Shown: positions 44,189-58,140 of the stretch, piece by piece
Layout: each line of letters starts with the position of its first letter
Numbering within the stretch: position 1 is the stretch's first letter
Source of the DNA: Cymodocea nodosa
Taxonomy: Eukaryota > Streptophyta > Magnoliopsida > Alismatales > Cymodoceaceae
Reading direction: 5' to 3'
NCBI GenBank assembly: GCA_036874045.1
Contig: JAZBRI010000008.1
Span: 6,339,001 to 6,403,000, forward strand
Length of the DNA: 64,000 nucleotides
Made by a program: the position numbers and the translations under genes
Notes under the pieces: generated by a model
The model's input: the letters and a program-made list of their open reading frames with translations, nothing else
Told to the model about the DNA's origin: nothing
Database searches by the model: none

Positions 44189-46481
44189 TTAGCGACCCCT
44201 CCTAAGTATATCACTTATAGCATTACATATTTTATCTCCTAGATGCCTAATATCATTTCTGATGTCGTTAAGCACTGCATTTAAGTCAGGAGGTAGCTGG
44301 GTTTGCTGTTCTGCTTGAACTGAATTACTTTGTTGTTGTTGTTGTATATGGTCTGTATCAGGTTGTTGTTGTCATTGTCGTTGAGGTTTATGCATGGCTT
44401 GGAATTTTTGCAAATCTTTGACACTAAAGGCTCTCATGCCTTTAGTTTCAGAGGGCCAGTCAAATAAATTCAATTGGCTTGCAATGAGTCTACATACAGC
44501 ATCACCATAAAATAACTTTGAACTCATATGTTGTAGTTGAGAAGTGAAAACATCAAACCAGTTGATTTGAATTCTATTCAGCAAGCTATAAGTTGCATAT
44601 AAACAACTTCTACTAACTTCCATAATGTGTCCAACTCTTTGAAATAAATTTGCATGCAATATATTTGCAATAAACCTTGCCTCTACATTCAGATTTTCCA
44701 TTAATCTCATTTCAGAATATACATCTGGAATTTTTGATAAAGATTGAATGTTCCATTTCAGTTGTCTTATCATGTCAAATCTGTTTGTAACAACAACACC
44801 TTCATTCTTTAATCCCAAAACTTCAAAAATTAACTCAGGAGATAATATAAACTCCTGTTCATTTATTTGAGTTTTCAGAAAATTTCCATTCTTGACCAGA
44901 TTGCTATAAAAAGCTACAATAAGCTCTGTGTATTGCTTCCATTTCGTTCCTATTGGCAAGAATTTAATGAGGCCTTGAAACTCAAACAGATCTTTTATGT
45001 CCATCAAATTTCTGAATTTTATTGGACGAGCATGCAGAATCTGACATGTAATCAGATTATTGTATTTCTGCAATGCTTCTTCAGATCTAAAATGAATTGT
45101 ATTACCTTGAATGTTTAATATTATACACAAAGAAGGTGATAACTGAAGCCGTGATTCAGAGTTTAATTCATCTTCAGGAACATCTTCTTTAAAATGAATG
45201 TCATGTTGTTCCTCTTCCAAAATATTATCTTGAAGCTGCTCAGGTAAGCTTGATTCTTCAGCTTCAACAGTATTAGGAACATTGTCAATATGCTCAACAT
45301 TCATCTGTTCAGTCTCTATAGAATGTTCAGAGTACAATTTTTTGCACAAATTCTACAGCCAGTGTATCTGTCTATAATTGTTCATTTTGTTCAACAGATA
45401 TTTCTATTGATTCATGTTGTGAATTCTCAGACTCTACTTCTATAGATTCAGTAGAAGGCTGGTTAACTTTTAGCTCTTCTAGAGTCTTAACAATTTCAAT
45501 ATCTGCTACTCCTGACAATTCAGCCTGTGAACTAGTTACTGCCTCAACATTGTCAATTATATCTGCAATAACTTGTTCAATGTCAGGTGCCCGATGCTCT
45601 GATTTGTCAATTTCTGCATCATCAGGACTTGTACTAATAGAAAAACTTGAGCTCATATTTGACTTGTATTTCTTCTCAAGCTTTCTAGCAAGGGAAAATA
45701 AAGTCTCATTATCTTCATCAGTTTCAATGTGTTCGGAATTGATGAGTTTATCAGATGCACAAAAAGGTACAATGTCTAGACATACATTGTCCTTTGGAAA
45801 TAAATTTTCATCTGATTTTCCTTTTTCAATAGACTTTGTCTTTGAAGACATAACTTTTCTGATTTTCCTTCTACTATAACATTTCTGTTTCTCCTCTTCA
45901 AGTATTGCTGTTTTCTTTTCAAATTGCTCCATAAATGTTTTCTGCTTTAATTCTTCTAAGGCACTTTCTATTGCAACGACCTTTCGAAGACTATCAACTT
46001 TTGTTTTGTCTACAGCAATATCTGATTCTACTTGTTTTGAATATAAAGGAGTAGGGATAGCTGATTCATGCTCTTCCTCAAATGCATGTAGTCTTGTACC
46101 GTTTATAGGAGTTTGAGGAGTTCTATTTGATGAACCTACACCTTTTTCCAAATATTTTGCATATTGTTCCAAAAATGCAATCTCAGCACATTTCATTCTG
46201 TATTCTCTATCATATTTACTTCGAATACCCATGTATGTAATACTTGCATCAATATTTTGAAGTTCTTGTCTAACTTCATCTAGTATATCTTGAGAAAAGA
46301 AGTAATCTCTATAAAGTTCTTCTAACCTTTTGTCCACTCGAAATATTTTCTTGAACCAAGTACGTGGAACTTCATCATTCTGTATTTCTTTTCCTTTTGC
46401 ATCTCTTCTACTTTTGCCTTTTCCTCTGCCATGACCTTTGTAGAACTTGGAGACCATCGTCGCAAGTTGTAACAGCAACAA
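44189..46481 (-). pseudogene. copia B accessory ORF3 (most complete copy)
   Basis: From ATG 46481 to TAA 44189, about 760 codons. A basic start (FYKGHGRGKGKSRRD) is followed by FKKIFRVDKRLEELYRDY and DEVRQELQNIDASI, a coiled-coil stretch near residues 175-215 (EELKQKTFMEQFEKKTAILE), an acidic Ser-rich middle, and after a frame change near 45360 the conserved domain: IKDLFEFQGLIKFLPIG, FYSNLVKNG, VLGLKNEGVVV, LNVEARFIANILHANLFQR, LYATYSLLNRIQINW and SKLFYGDAVCRL. A Gln-rich stretch follows past one TGA (44372), and the tail is IRHLGDKICNAISDILRRGR. Only two stops and one frameshift spoil it. No signal peptide, membrane span or known catalytic motif is seen. It may be a structural or nucleic-acid-binding accessory protein, but that is inference. 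Confidence 0.85.
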
Positions 46482-48044
46482 GCGGGAAAGATTTTCTTGG
46501 CAAAGTTTACAAATAACCTAAGTCCCCATGTTATAAGTGTTTAAATAGGGTTTTTAGGCGTATAACTCAACGTGAAGATAAGTCGGGTTTAGAAATAAAA
46601 TAAATATTGAATAAAGCTTATTCAATCAAAGTACCCAAAATATTCAAGTATAACTCGTTGAGTTAACTAACCTAACGAGTAAAATGTTGTCTAGAGGCAG
46701 TTTTACACGTTACCTTATCTAACATAACGTCTAGTTAGTACACTTAAACAAGTTTCGGATGCTTCCAACTAAAACGTTCCGAAAACAACACACATGCTAA
46801 ACTTAACATTATCTTGAGAACCTTGTAAACTATTTGAACATTTTGTCTTTTGAATCTAGAATAGTTTATTTGTCTTTTTAAATTATTTCATCAAGATTTT
46901 AAGAGGACATTAATTCAGATTAACTAAGATTTGTATTTTAAATTATATTAATCTATTTTTGACATTTTTAATGCTCCCCTTACAAATATACTTCAAATAT
47001 ATTCAATCAAAATACAAAATATATTTGTAGTGACAATAGATGTTAAGTATAACTATACTTTTACATTTTCTTTTCAGAGACTTCCGTTATCTTGACATCA
47101 TCAAAAATGATTTCCAGAATCAATTCCTACTATATATGAATCAAAACACAACTTTGAACTCAATTCGATTAATTCAAGGAGAATAAAAGAATGTATCTCA
47201 AATAAACGTTTTCAAAAGTACTAATGTTGATTCAATAAATCAGTAGTCATATTGGTATAAACTATATGCGATTCAAAGATATCTGTAATTAATGAAACAA
47301 CTTTTTCTTTTCAAAACAGTAAATATTGATAATTTTCTTTAAAAGTTAGTTTGAAAAGCTTGAATCATACAAGAGCTTTCTAATGTACTCGTGTAATGAG
47401 CTTTCAGTCAACAATCCCAGATCTGATCAGGACCTTAGGTTGTCATATTTAAAGAATCCTTTTTCAGGACAACAATCCTTACATACCTATCTGCTCAAGT
47501 ACAAAAGGCTCGTGATCAAACTGATCAATAAACTCTCAAAGATTTTCACTTTGTAAGCACTTTTCATTTTAAGCACAGTATATATGTATTCCATTAATAC
47601 AGATGCAATAAAACACAAATCTCATACAATTTTTACTTCTATGATTGTACTGAGAATATGAATCAGTTTCAATAAGCTTATACTTTTGATTAATAGTTTA
47701 AGATGAGTTACATATAACTTATTTTACAAGTTTAATCAATTAAGTCAAATTTTTGCATGAGCATATGCATTTTCCTTGATTCAAAGAAAACATTTAATCA
47801 AAATTTAAGAATGTCAGAAGTATTTAATGTTTTTCATTTACACTTCCACTTAAAATTGTAAAAACCATTAAAATTGATAAACTACTTAAAATCAATAAGA
47901 TACTACTATGATTTTACAATAAATACATAGTATCTTAAGCAGCAGTTTAGATATTACTTTAGATATTTATAATAAGTATATAATATCTATGAGGTGAACA
48001 ACATCATCAATAATATTTATCTTTTTATGTGGAGTTTAAGCATT
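46482..48044 (-). repeat. copia B non-coding region between pol and ORF3
   Basis: No gene. 46555-46800 has AACTCAACG/GTTGAGTTAACTAACC motifs. 46980-47900 is the block shared with gypsy G1 (4500-5420), containing GCTTGAATCATACAAGAGCT and CTATCTGCTCAAGTACAAAA. The remaining 150 bp run to the end of RNase H. Confidence 0.8.
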
Positions 48045-51000
48045 TTACACATCACATATCCTACAAATACCTAAATTTAATCTAATGTTGTAGAATGTAT
48101 TTTCGTCTAGAGGTTTTGTAAATATATCAGCTAATTGATTTTTACTAGACACAAATTCTAATTTAATTTTTCCTTTTATTACGTTATCTCTTAGAAAATG
48201 ATGTATAACCTCTATATGCTTTGCTCTTGAATGTAATACAGGATTTTTGGAAAGATTTATTGCAGAACTACTGTCACAATAAATCTCAGTTGTATCATAA
48301 GATAATCCAAAATCTTCTAAAGTTTGCCTTATCCACAGAATCTGAGTGCAACACAGTGCAGCAGCAACATATTCAGCTTCTGTAGTAGAAAGTGCTACAC
48401 AGTTTTGCTTTTTACTAAACCATGACACCAAATTATTTCCCAATAATTGACATGTGCCACTGGTAATCTTTTTATCAGATTTAGATCCTGCATAATCAGC
48501 ATCAGTATATCCTATAAGATCTATTGAACTATCCTAAGAATAATACAGTCCGAAATTTTTAGTTCCTTGTATATATCTAAATATTCTTTTAACTACAATT
48601 AAGTGTGATTCTTTAGTATTAGATTGAAATCTAGCACAAACACACACACCAAACATAATATCAGGTCTACTAGTAGTCAAATAAAGTAAAGAACCAATCA
48701 TACTTCTGTATTTTCTTTGATCTATAGATTTTCCTATGTCATCAATATCTAACTTTAAAGTAGTACTCATAGGAGTTCCTCAAATCCTTGTATCATCAAA
48801 ATTAAATTTCTTAAGCATTTCATCTGCATATTTTTCTTGATTTAAAAATATACCTTTATCCATTTGCTTAATTTGAAGTCCTAGAAAATATGAAAGTTCT
48901 CCTATCATACTCATTTCAAACTGATTAGTCATCTCTTCAGAGAATATTTCTATCAACTTATTAGAGCTTGCTCCAAAGATTATATCATCCACGTATATTT
49001 GAACAACAATCTGATCTTTACCATCTCTCTTAATAAATAGAGTATGATCCACTTTTCCCATGATATAGCCTTTTTCTATTAAAAAAGTAAATAATCTTTC
49101 ATACCATGATCTAGGTGCTTGCTTTAAACCATATAAGGCTTTCTTCAATTTATACACAAAGTCAGGATTTTTAATATCTTCAAATCCAGGTGGTTGTTTT
49201 ACATAGACTTCTTCATTAATTAAACCATTTAGAAATGCACTCTTTACATTTATTTGATATAATTTAAAATCCATATAACAAGCATAGGCCAATAATATTC
49301 TAATACTTTCTAACCTAGCCACAGGAGATAATGTTTCATCATAATCTAATCCTTCTTCCTGTGTATACCCTTGTGCAACTAATCTAGCTTTATTCCTTAT
49401 AATTTGACCAGTTTCGTTAGTTTTGTTTCTAAAGATCCACTTTGTACCTATTATGGATTGATTTTCTAGTGGAGAGACTAATTCCCATACATCATTTCTG
49501 ATGAATTGATTTAGTTCTTCTTGCATTGCCACTATCTAATTTTCATCAGATAATGCTTCTTGTATATTCCTTGGTTCCACCAAAGAAACAAACATACACA
49601 TACTATTTAAATTTACTAAAGCTCTAGTTTTAACTCCCTCATTAATATTACTAATGACTTGAGTAATAGGATGTGATGAAGAATAACGCAAATTTCTCTT
49701 ATTTTCCTTAATATTCTCATCAACATCTGAAAGTCTATCACTTTCATCATTAGTTTGATCATTTAAGTTCATATTTTTGATTTTCTCAAATAAATCATCA
49801 ATCTCTCTATTGATCTCTAACTCATTTGGATTGATCAAGTCATCATTATCAGCTTTAGATTGAGATTCTCTAAGAGCATTTTCGTTGAAGCTTACATGGA
49901 GGGTTTCTTCAATAGTCCTAGAAGTCTTTTTATATACTCTATAGGCTTTACTTCTAGTAGAGTTACCTACAAAAATTCCTTCATTCGATTTGGCTTGAAA
50001 TTTATCCCTTTTATCCTTAGTATTAAGAATAAAACACTTGCAGCCAAATGGTTTCATATAGGAAATTTTTGGAACCCTATTAAGCATAATTTCAAAAGGA
50101 GTTTTAATAACATGAGGTCTTAAATGACTTCTGTTAATAACATAACAAGCTGTATTTAATGCTTCAGCCCAAAGATTTTGAGGTAACTTATGTTCATTCA
50201 ACATAGTTCTGGCTATTTCTTGAAGTGATCTATTCTTTCTCTCAACAACACCATTTTGACACGGTGCTCTTGGAAAAGAAAATCTGTGATCAATGCCATG
50301 CTCATTACAATACTAATCCATTTGATCATTATCAAATTCAGTTCCATGATCACTCTTAAGATTTTGAATAGAGACACTTTGCTCATTTTGAACAAAATTG
50401 CTAAACATTTTAAATTTTTCAAAAACTTCTGTCTTAGATGCTAGAAAATTTACCCAAGTGTATCTAGAGAAGTCATCTACTAAAACAAATACATACCGTT
50501 TACCACCAAGACTCATGATTCTTGTTGGTCCAAATAGATCCATATGTACAAGTTCTAAGACTCTCTTGCTTGAAATATCTGTTTTGGATTTAAAAGATTT
50601 TTTGTGAAGTTTACCTAACTCACATGCATCACACATAAAATTCTTTGAGTATTTAATCTTTGGTAAACCTCTCACTAAATGTTTTCTAGATAGTTTATGT
50701 AACAGTCTCATATTTATATGCCCAATCCTTCTATGTCATAGATATGCATCACTAGTTTCAGCTAGCAAACATGAATTTAAATCAACTACACCAGAAGGTA
50801 AAGATAAAATACATACAGAACCTTTTCTTTTAGCAATAAACTTAATTTCATCTGTATTTTTATCAATTATTTTCATACATTATCTTCAAACACTACATAA
50901 TATCCATTTTCAGTTAGTTTTATGACACTCAGCAAATTAAATCCTAGGTTTTCTACATATAGTACATTTGAAATAACACAAGTAGGAGTTATTTGAACAT

Positions 51001-51160
51001 TGCCCATACCTATGATTTTATATTTGCTTTTGTTTCCAAATGTTACACTTCCTTTCATGGTATTTGTAAAATTTTGTAATAGACTTTTTTGTCCGGTCAT
51101 GTGACTTGACGCTCCATTGTCCAAGATCCATTTTGATGTTGTTTCCTCCTGCAACACAAA
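48045..51160 (-). pseudogene. pol: copia B pol: protease, integrase, RT, RNase H
   Basis: The protease block is KWILDNGASSHMT near 51120; the usual DSGA has become DNGA, keeping the catalytic D. Integrase: HRRIGHIN, CDACELGK zinc finger, D in MDLFGPTRIM, D in LKSDHGTEFDN, E in NGVVERKNRS. RT: WIFRNKTNETG, KARLVAQGYTQEEG, QINVKSAFLNG and YVDDIIFG at 48984-48995. RNase H: GYTDADYAGSKSDKK, STTEAEYVAA, CDSSSAINLSKNP and the terminal FVSSKNQLADIFTKPLDENT. About seven stops (five TAG, two TGA) and a 1-base deletion near 50873 interrupt it. All domains are otherwise full length. Confidence 0.93.
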
Positions 51161-53410
51161 TTAGGAAAAACTTTTTCTTAGTACCCAATGTTGTTGAGGA
51201 CCAAGTTCATTAAACGCATACTTCTTCTTTTTGTTTAAAAATAGTTTAACGTTGTCATTTATATTATTATTAGTTGTAAGTACTATTGATTTATCATTAA
51301 CTTCATATAGCATTATTGCTTTTGCAGTCATTCTTTTTGTTTTCAGATGTAGTATAATCAAGACCAAACATATTTTTATCAGATGTTAATTTATTTTGGT
51401 CATGCTTATACATTTCTGTAAGTTCATACCAAGATTTTGTACTTGTATTAACGCTTTCAGTACATACAAAATCTTTTTCTGCACAAGAATTTTTTGTTTT
51501 ATCACATGCAAAATGAGTAATTGGTCTAATACCAGTGTATTGAATTACATACTCAGGTTTCTGAATTTTCAGTTTACTACAATTGTCTGAAATTTTAGAA
51601 ACATTAGAAACTAAATTTCCAGAACAAGAAACAAGATTTTTAGAAACATTTATAGTAATGTTAGAAGTACAATTTGACAAATCACATTGATTTATATTAT
51701 TACTACATGATTCATCCCGTGAAGTATCTACTTCTACATATTTATTACCTTGTTTCATAATAAAAGGAATTTTAGTCTTAGATTTACTTGAACTGCAACT
51801 AATAAATCCTTTATTGGCTTGAGATTCAGGATATTCAGGATAATCAAATCCTAAGCCAAATTTATAAGACACTACAGGGGTACTAGTTAGTTTGTCTAAT
51901 TTAGTTTGACTTAAATTCCATTTCTCAAAGGTAGAATTTAAATCTTGCTCTCTCAGTTTTAATTTATCTATCTCTAATTCAAGTTCATTTATATTGTTTC
52001 TCAACATTTCATTTTCAGATTCTATCTTTAATTTTTCAGCATTATATTCTGTATTTGTTTAGGCAAGATACATTCATTAAATCTAAATTTTTGCAAATCT
52101 CTAGCATGATTTTCATTATCACATTTAAACTTTTCTAAAGTAGTAGACAGGAAACAATTTTCTTCTTCCATAATGGATGAAGATTTTCTAATATTCTTAT
52201 TTTCCAGTTTACAAACTTTAAGTTTTTGTAATAATGCATGATAAGCACATAATAATTCATCAAAGTTGAAATCTGAATGACTTTCAGGATCAGATATTAC
52301 CTCAGACTCATCTGCCATGAAGCACACATGAGCAATGTCTTCTAACTCTTGTTCTCCTTCTGAATGTGAAGATTTTGAGGCTGATTCCTCAAATTCAGAC
52401 TCTTCAGACGTGTCATCCCAAGTGACCTTCAAAGCCTTTTTCTTGTAAAACTTTTTCTGAGTTTTCTGAGCCATCTTCTTCTGATTTGTCCTACTTTGCT
52501 TTTCATTTTTCCTCATAGGACAATCTGGAGAAAGATGTCCAAGTTTCTTACAATTGTAACATACATACTTTCTGGATGAAGAATTCTTGTCATTCAATGA
52601 TTTTGACGTTGAGGGCTTATCATTTTTGTTTCTTTGCTGTTTCCTAGCTTTCCATGCTTTCTTGAATTTCCTAGTCAGCAAAATCAAATCCTCGTCAGAA
52701 TTAGTAGATATATCAGAATCTGAATTAATTTCGAAGGCTATTTCTTTCTTCATTTTTAGTTTGTTGTGACTCAGTGATTCATTTAATTGAACTTCATAAG
52801 CTGTTAAATTTCCTATAAGTTCATTCATAGAATAAACATTTAAATCTCGTGATTCCTCAATTGATGTTACTTTCTGAGACCATTTAGAACTTAGGGATCT
52901 GAGAATTTTCCTCACCAAATCCTTCTGTTCAAAATTCTTTCCTAAACATTTTAATGAGTTTATGATATCAAGAAATCTGGAAAACATCTCAGAAATATTT
53001 TCGTCTTCATGCATCTTAAAGAGTTCATATTTATGAATCAACATGTTTATTTTTGTCTCTTTAACTTGAGAAGTACCTTCATGTGAAACTTCTAATGCAT
53101 GCCACACCTCATAAGCAGATTTATATGCCGACACTTTACTGAACTATTCATAACTCAATGCACAAAATAAAATATTTAAGCCCTTAGCATTCAGAGTTTC
53201 ATTTTCTTTTTCAGTAATTGTCTAAGTATTATAAGGAGTAGTTAACGGAGTATATGGTTTAGAAATCATGAACCACAACTTATGATCTATACTTTGGAGA
53301 AAAACAGTCATCCTATATTTCCAATATTCAAAATGTATTCCATCAAATAAAGGACGACGATTAGGATTTTGGCCTTCATATAAAGAAAAATTACCATTTC
53401 CAATAGCCAT
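51161..53410 (-). pseudogene. gag: copia B gag
   Basis: Starts MAIGNGNFSLYEGQNPNRRP at 53410, with FDGIHFEYWKYRMTVFLQS, NAKGLNILFCALS, AYEVWHALE, KYELFKMHEDENI and MFSRFLDIINSLKCLGK (UBN2-type Gag), then zinc knuckle CYNCKKLGHLSPDC, KVTWDD, and a Ser/Glu-rich tail with coiled coil. After a frame change near 52015 the long variable spacer follows (NNINELELEIDKLKL) to the NELGPQQHWVL block before protease. Two TAG stops lie near 53222 and 53148. The 750-codon Gag plus spacer is long for copia but normal for Sireviruses. Confidence 0.9.
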
Positions 53411-53596
53411 TTTACCGTAGATTTTTCAACCTATTTGATTTTAAATAGTCTAAAAACTTTAAAACAACTTGAGCCTTAAATCAATAGAGTTAAACGTATG
53501 CTCAGATATTAATTTCTGTTTAAAAACAAGGAAGGTAGAATAAACAATGATATTAAATAAGTTGGTATCGATTTTATATCAAAGATTATTAACAAA

Positions 53597-53608
53597 GCTT
53601 TGATACCA
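53597..53608 (-). other. copia B primer-binding site
   Basis: TGGTATCAAAGC on the - strand, one mismatch from the initiator tRNA-Met site, two bases from the LTR end. Confidence 0.85.
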
Positions 53609-53610
53609 CA

Positions 53611-55261
53611 TGTAGGATCGTATGGCTACACAAGAGGGGGGAGAATTGTGTATTTTTAATATTTTCTGAAATATAATTGAAACTTTAAAACTCAAAAACA
53701 AGTCGAGACATTGTTTTCATAAAATCATTTTTATTCAAGGTTTCAATTACAATATACAATTCAATTCTCCTCAGAAATTGTAGATGCAATTATATTTCGA
53801 TACCATGTATCATTTAAACAATTTCATAACTACAAACAGAGAAAACTAATTTACGGAATTTAAAACTTTTCTCCTTGTTTGAGATCTTTCTTCTTCTTCT
53901 TTTTCTTCTTCAGCAATTCTTTAGTGACGAATATCTTGTCTTTTCATGCTTCACCAAATTGGCTTTCTTCTAATACTTCAAATCTTCATTGACGAAAATC
54001 TTACCTTTTTATGCTTCACTGAACTTTCTTCCACTTGAGAGATTGTAAATCTTCAGTGACAAAAATCTTACCTTTTTATGTTTCACTGAACTTTCTTCCA
54101 CTTGAGAGATTTTCCCCGAGAAGGTGTTTTTTTCATCCCTGAAAAAGATTTTTCTTTTGGTGTGCAGGGATGGTTTGATCCTTGAAAAGATTTTTCTTTT
54201 TATGTGCAAAGATAAATTGATCAATGAGAATTCTATGCCTTTTATACTGTATCTTCATTTCATGCATATCCTTCACGTTTAACCACCACTAGTTTTCCAC
54301 TTCTCCACATCTTTTCTTTTTCCTTCATCGAAACACACACATTCTAACCCACGTTTATATTTCGAATTTTCTTTAATCATCAGTCCTGGATCTTTGATAA
54401 ATTTCTTGCAAAATAAACTTTCTCGTCCAAAAGTTTTTCATCAGTGTAATAAGAAGTCGTTACTTTAATGTTAACTAAACGAGTAACACAAGTATATATA
54501 TAACTTAACGTTTCTAACTTAACGAGTTCCTCTTGTGCCATTTCACGTGACAAGTACTATAGCTAACTCAACGAACTATGTCCGTGGTGTTATGCTATCT
54601 CAACGAACCATCTCCGTTGTGTTATGATAACTCAACGAACCAGTAATAAACAAATGTTTTTATAATAAGAATTTTACCATGTGCGAAAATAACAACTTAA
54701 GTTTATAACGCTAACCTAACGTGTTGCCTTAGTGTTCAATATAGCAACTCAACGCGTTTAGTTATGTTAACTTAACGAGTTAAACATGTGCACCTCACGT
54801 GATACAATACAACATTCGTAACTTATAATTTCACCACGTGTATAACACTAACTTAACGAGTTCGTCTCTTCTTTTACTCACTAACTTAACGAGTTATCAC
54901 GTGACCTATTTTAACCTTTAAGCCTCTAACTTAACGAGTTCTCACGTGACCTCTATACAAACAAAACTCTAACTTAACGAGTTGTCTAAACGTGTACTAT
55001 TCATGATACAGAAGATATAACATTAAAACATATCATGCTTTTCAATAAAAACACACGTTAACTTAATCATTTAGCTAAATGAGAAATTAATGCAACGAAA
55101 CGACTAGTTATTAACTTCAGATCCAATACAGATAAGTATTTATATCAGTAAGCTTTTTCTGTATTAATTGATGATTTTAATTTCTTTTCACAAGCAATAG
55201 TAATTGAGCAAATATGATTATTTTCATTTAGCACACATCATCAAAACAAAAATACTCAACA
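53611..55261 (-). repeat. copia B 5' LTR
   Basis: Same length as the 3' LTR, with a handful of substitutions over the first 270 bp compared by eye. The - strand TATA box is at 54238-54246. The motif array is at 54490-55000. It is followed by target duplicate AGTTT and then the interrupted non-coding block of copia C. Confidence 0.95.
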
Positions 55262-55541
55262 AGTTTAATCAATTAAGTCAAATTTATGCATGATTATATG
55301 CACTTTCCTTGATTCAAAGAAAACACTTAATCAAAATTTTAGAATGTCAAAAGTATTTAATGTTTTTCATTTACACTTCCACTTAAAATCGTAAAAACCA
55401 TTAAAATTAATAAACTACTTAAAATCGATAAGATACTACTATGATTTTACAATAAATACATAGTATCTTAAGCAGCAGTGTAGATATTACTTAGATATTT
55501 ATGATAAGTATATAATATCTATGAGGTGAACAACATCATCA
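55262..55541 (-). other. copia C non-coding block, rest
   Basis: Direct continuation of 42013 (equivalent to 47736-48017 in B). No gene. It joins RT sequence at about 55542 because RNase H is deleted. Confidence 0.8.
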
Positions 55542-58140
55542 ATACTTAGATATTTTTAGTTCCTTGTATATATCTAAATATTCTTTTAACTGCAATTGAG
55601 TGTGATTCTTTAGGATTAGATTGAAATCTAGCACAAACACACACAGCAAACATAATATCAGGTCTACTAGCAATCAAATAAACTAAAGAACCAATCATAC
55701 TTCTATATTTTCTTTGATCTATTGATTTTCCTATGTCATCAATATCTAACTTTAATGAAGTACTCATAGGAGTTCCTCGAATCCTTGTATCAGTGAAATT
55801 AAATTTCTAAAGCATTTCATCAGCATATTTTTCTTGATTTAAGGATATACCTTTATCCATTTGCTTAATTTGAAGTCCTAGAAAATATGAATGTTCTCCT
55901 ATTATACTCATTTCAAACTGATTAGTCATCTCTTCAGAGAATATTTTTATCAGCTTATCGAGGGTTGCTCCAAAGATTATATCATCCACGTATATTTGAA
56001 CAACAATTTGATCTTTACCATCTCTCTTGATAAATAGAGTATGATACACTTTTCCCATGATATAGCCTTTTTCTATTAAAAAAGTAAATAATCTTTCATA
56101 CCATGATCTAGGTGCTTGCTTCAAACCATATAAGGCTTTCTTTAATTTATACACAAAGTTAGGATTTTTAATATCTTCGAATCCAGGTGGCTGTTTTACA
56201 TAAACTTCTTCATTAATTAAACCATTTAGAAATGCACTCTTTACATCCATTTGAAATAATTTAAAATCCATATAACAAGCATATGCCAATAATATTCTAA
56301 TACTTTCTAACCTAGCTACAAGAGCAAATGTTTCATAATAATCTAATCATTCTTCCTGTGTATACCCTTATGCAACTAATCTAGCTTTGTTCTTTATAAC
56401 TTGACCAGTTTCATTAGTTTTGTTTCTAAAGATCCACTTTGTACCTATTATGGATTGATTTTCTAGTGGAGAGACTAATTCCCAAACATCATTTCTGATG
56501 AATTGATTTAGTTCTTCTTGCATTGCCACTATCCAATTTTCATCAAATAATGCTTCTTGTATATTCTTTGGTTCCACCATAGAAACAAACATACACATAC
56601 TATTTAAATTTACTGAAGCTTTAGTTTTAACTCCCTCATTAATATTACCAATGACTTGAGTAATGGGATGTGATGAAGAATAACGCCAATTTCTCTGATT
56701 TTCCTCAATATTCTCATCAACATCTGAAGGTCCATCACTTTCATCATTAGTTTGATCATTTAAGTTCATATTTTTGATTTTCTCAAATAAATCTTCAATC
56801 TCTCTATTGATCTCTAACTCTTTTCGGAGATTGATCATATCATCATTATCAGCTTTAGATTGAGATTCTCTAAAAGAATTTTCATTGAAGCTTACATGGA
56901 GGGTTTCTGTAATAGTTCTAGAAGTCTTGTTATATACTCTATAGGCTTTACTTCTAGTAGAGTAACCTATAAAAATTCCTTCATCCACTTTGGCTTGAAA
57001 TTTATCCCTTTTATCGTTAGTATTAAGAATAAAACACTTGTAGCCAAATGGTTTCATATAGGAAATTTTTGGAACCCTATTAAACATAATTTCAAAAGGA
57101 ATTTTATTAACACGAGGTCTTAAATGAATTCTGTTAATAACATAACAAGATGTATTCACTACTTCAACCCAAAGATTTTGTGGTAACTTATGTTCATTCA
57201 ACATAGTTCTAGCCATCTCTGAAGTGATCTATTCTTTCTCTCAACAATACCATTTTGACATGGTGCTCTTGGAAAAGAAAATCTGTGATCAATGTCATGC
57301 TTATTACAATAATTATCCATTTGATCATTATCAAATTCAGTACCATGATCACTCCTAAGTTTTTGAATAAAGATACTTTGTTCATTTTGAACAAGATTGC
57401 AAAACATTTTAAACTTTTCAAAAACTTCTGTCTTAGATGCTAGAAAATATACCTAAGTGTATCTAGAGAAGTCATCTACTAAAACAAATACATATCGTTT
57501 ACCACCAAGATTCACGATTCTTGTTGGTCGAAATAGATCCATATGTATAAGTTCTAAGACTCTCTTGCTTGAAATATCAATTTTGGATTTAAAAGAGTTT
57601 TTGTGAAGTTTACCTAACTCACATGCATCACACATAAAGTCCTTTGAGTATTTAATCTTTGGTAAACCTCTCACTAAATGTTTTCTAGATAGTTTATGTA
57701 ACAATTTTATATTTATATGCCCAATCCTTCTATGCCACAGATATGCATCACTAGTTTTAGCTAGCAAACATGAATTTAAATCAACTACACTAGAAGGTAA
57801 AGATAAAATACATACAGAACCTTTTCTTTTAGCAATAAACTTAATTTCATCTGTATTTTTATCAATTATTTTGCATACATTATCTTCAAACACTACATAA
57901 TATCCATTTTCAGTTAGTTTTATTATACTCAACAAATTAAATCCTAGGTTTTCTACATATTGTACATTCGAAATAACACAAATCAGAGTTATTTGAACAT
58001 TGCCCATACCTATGATTTTATCTTTGCTTTTGTTTTCAAATGTTACACTTCCTTTCATGGTATTTGTAAAATTTTGTAGTAGACTTTTATGTCCGTTTGA
58101 TGCTCCACTGTCCAAGATCCATTTTGATGTTGTTTCCTCC
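55542..58140 (-). pseudogene. pol: copia C pol: protease, integrase, RT; RNase H deleted
   Basis: Protease starts EEETTSKWILDSGAS near 58135. Integrase has WHRRIGHINI, CDACELGK, D in MDLFRPTRIV (G to R change), D in LRSDHGTEFDN and E in NGIVERKNRS. RT has WIFRNKTNETG, QMDVKSAFLNG, YVDDIIFG (near 55978-55990) and the thumb-connection blocks to FRYIQGTKN. At 55542 it jumps to sequence that lies after RNase H in B, so about 540 bp (B 48018-48555) are missing, including all acidic RNase H residues. Frame changes occur near 57200, 57440 and 56290. Confidence 0.88.

Larger units (their letters stand above)
42014..55261 (-). mobile_element. copia B (Sirevirus-like), complete, 13.2 kb
   Basis: Both LTRs are 1651 bp (42014-43664 and 53611-55261) and about 98 percent identical by eye, so this is the youngest datable insertion here. 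Flanking duplicates AGTTT at 42009-42013 and 55262-55266 are perfect. All parts are present: primer-binding site, gag, protease, integrase, RT, RNase H, non-coding block, ORF3 and polypurine tract. Stops and at least three frame changes break gag, pol and ORF3. It is the best reference copy for this family in the window. Confidence 0.95.
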
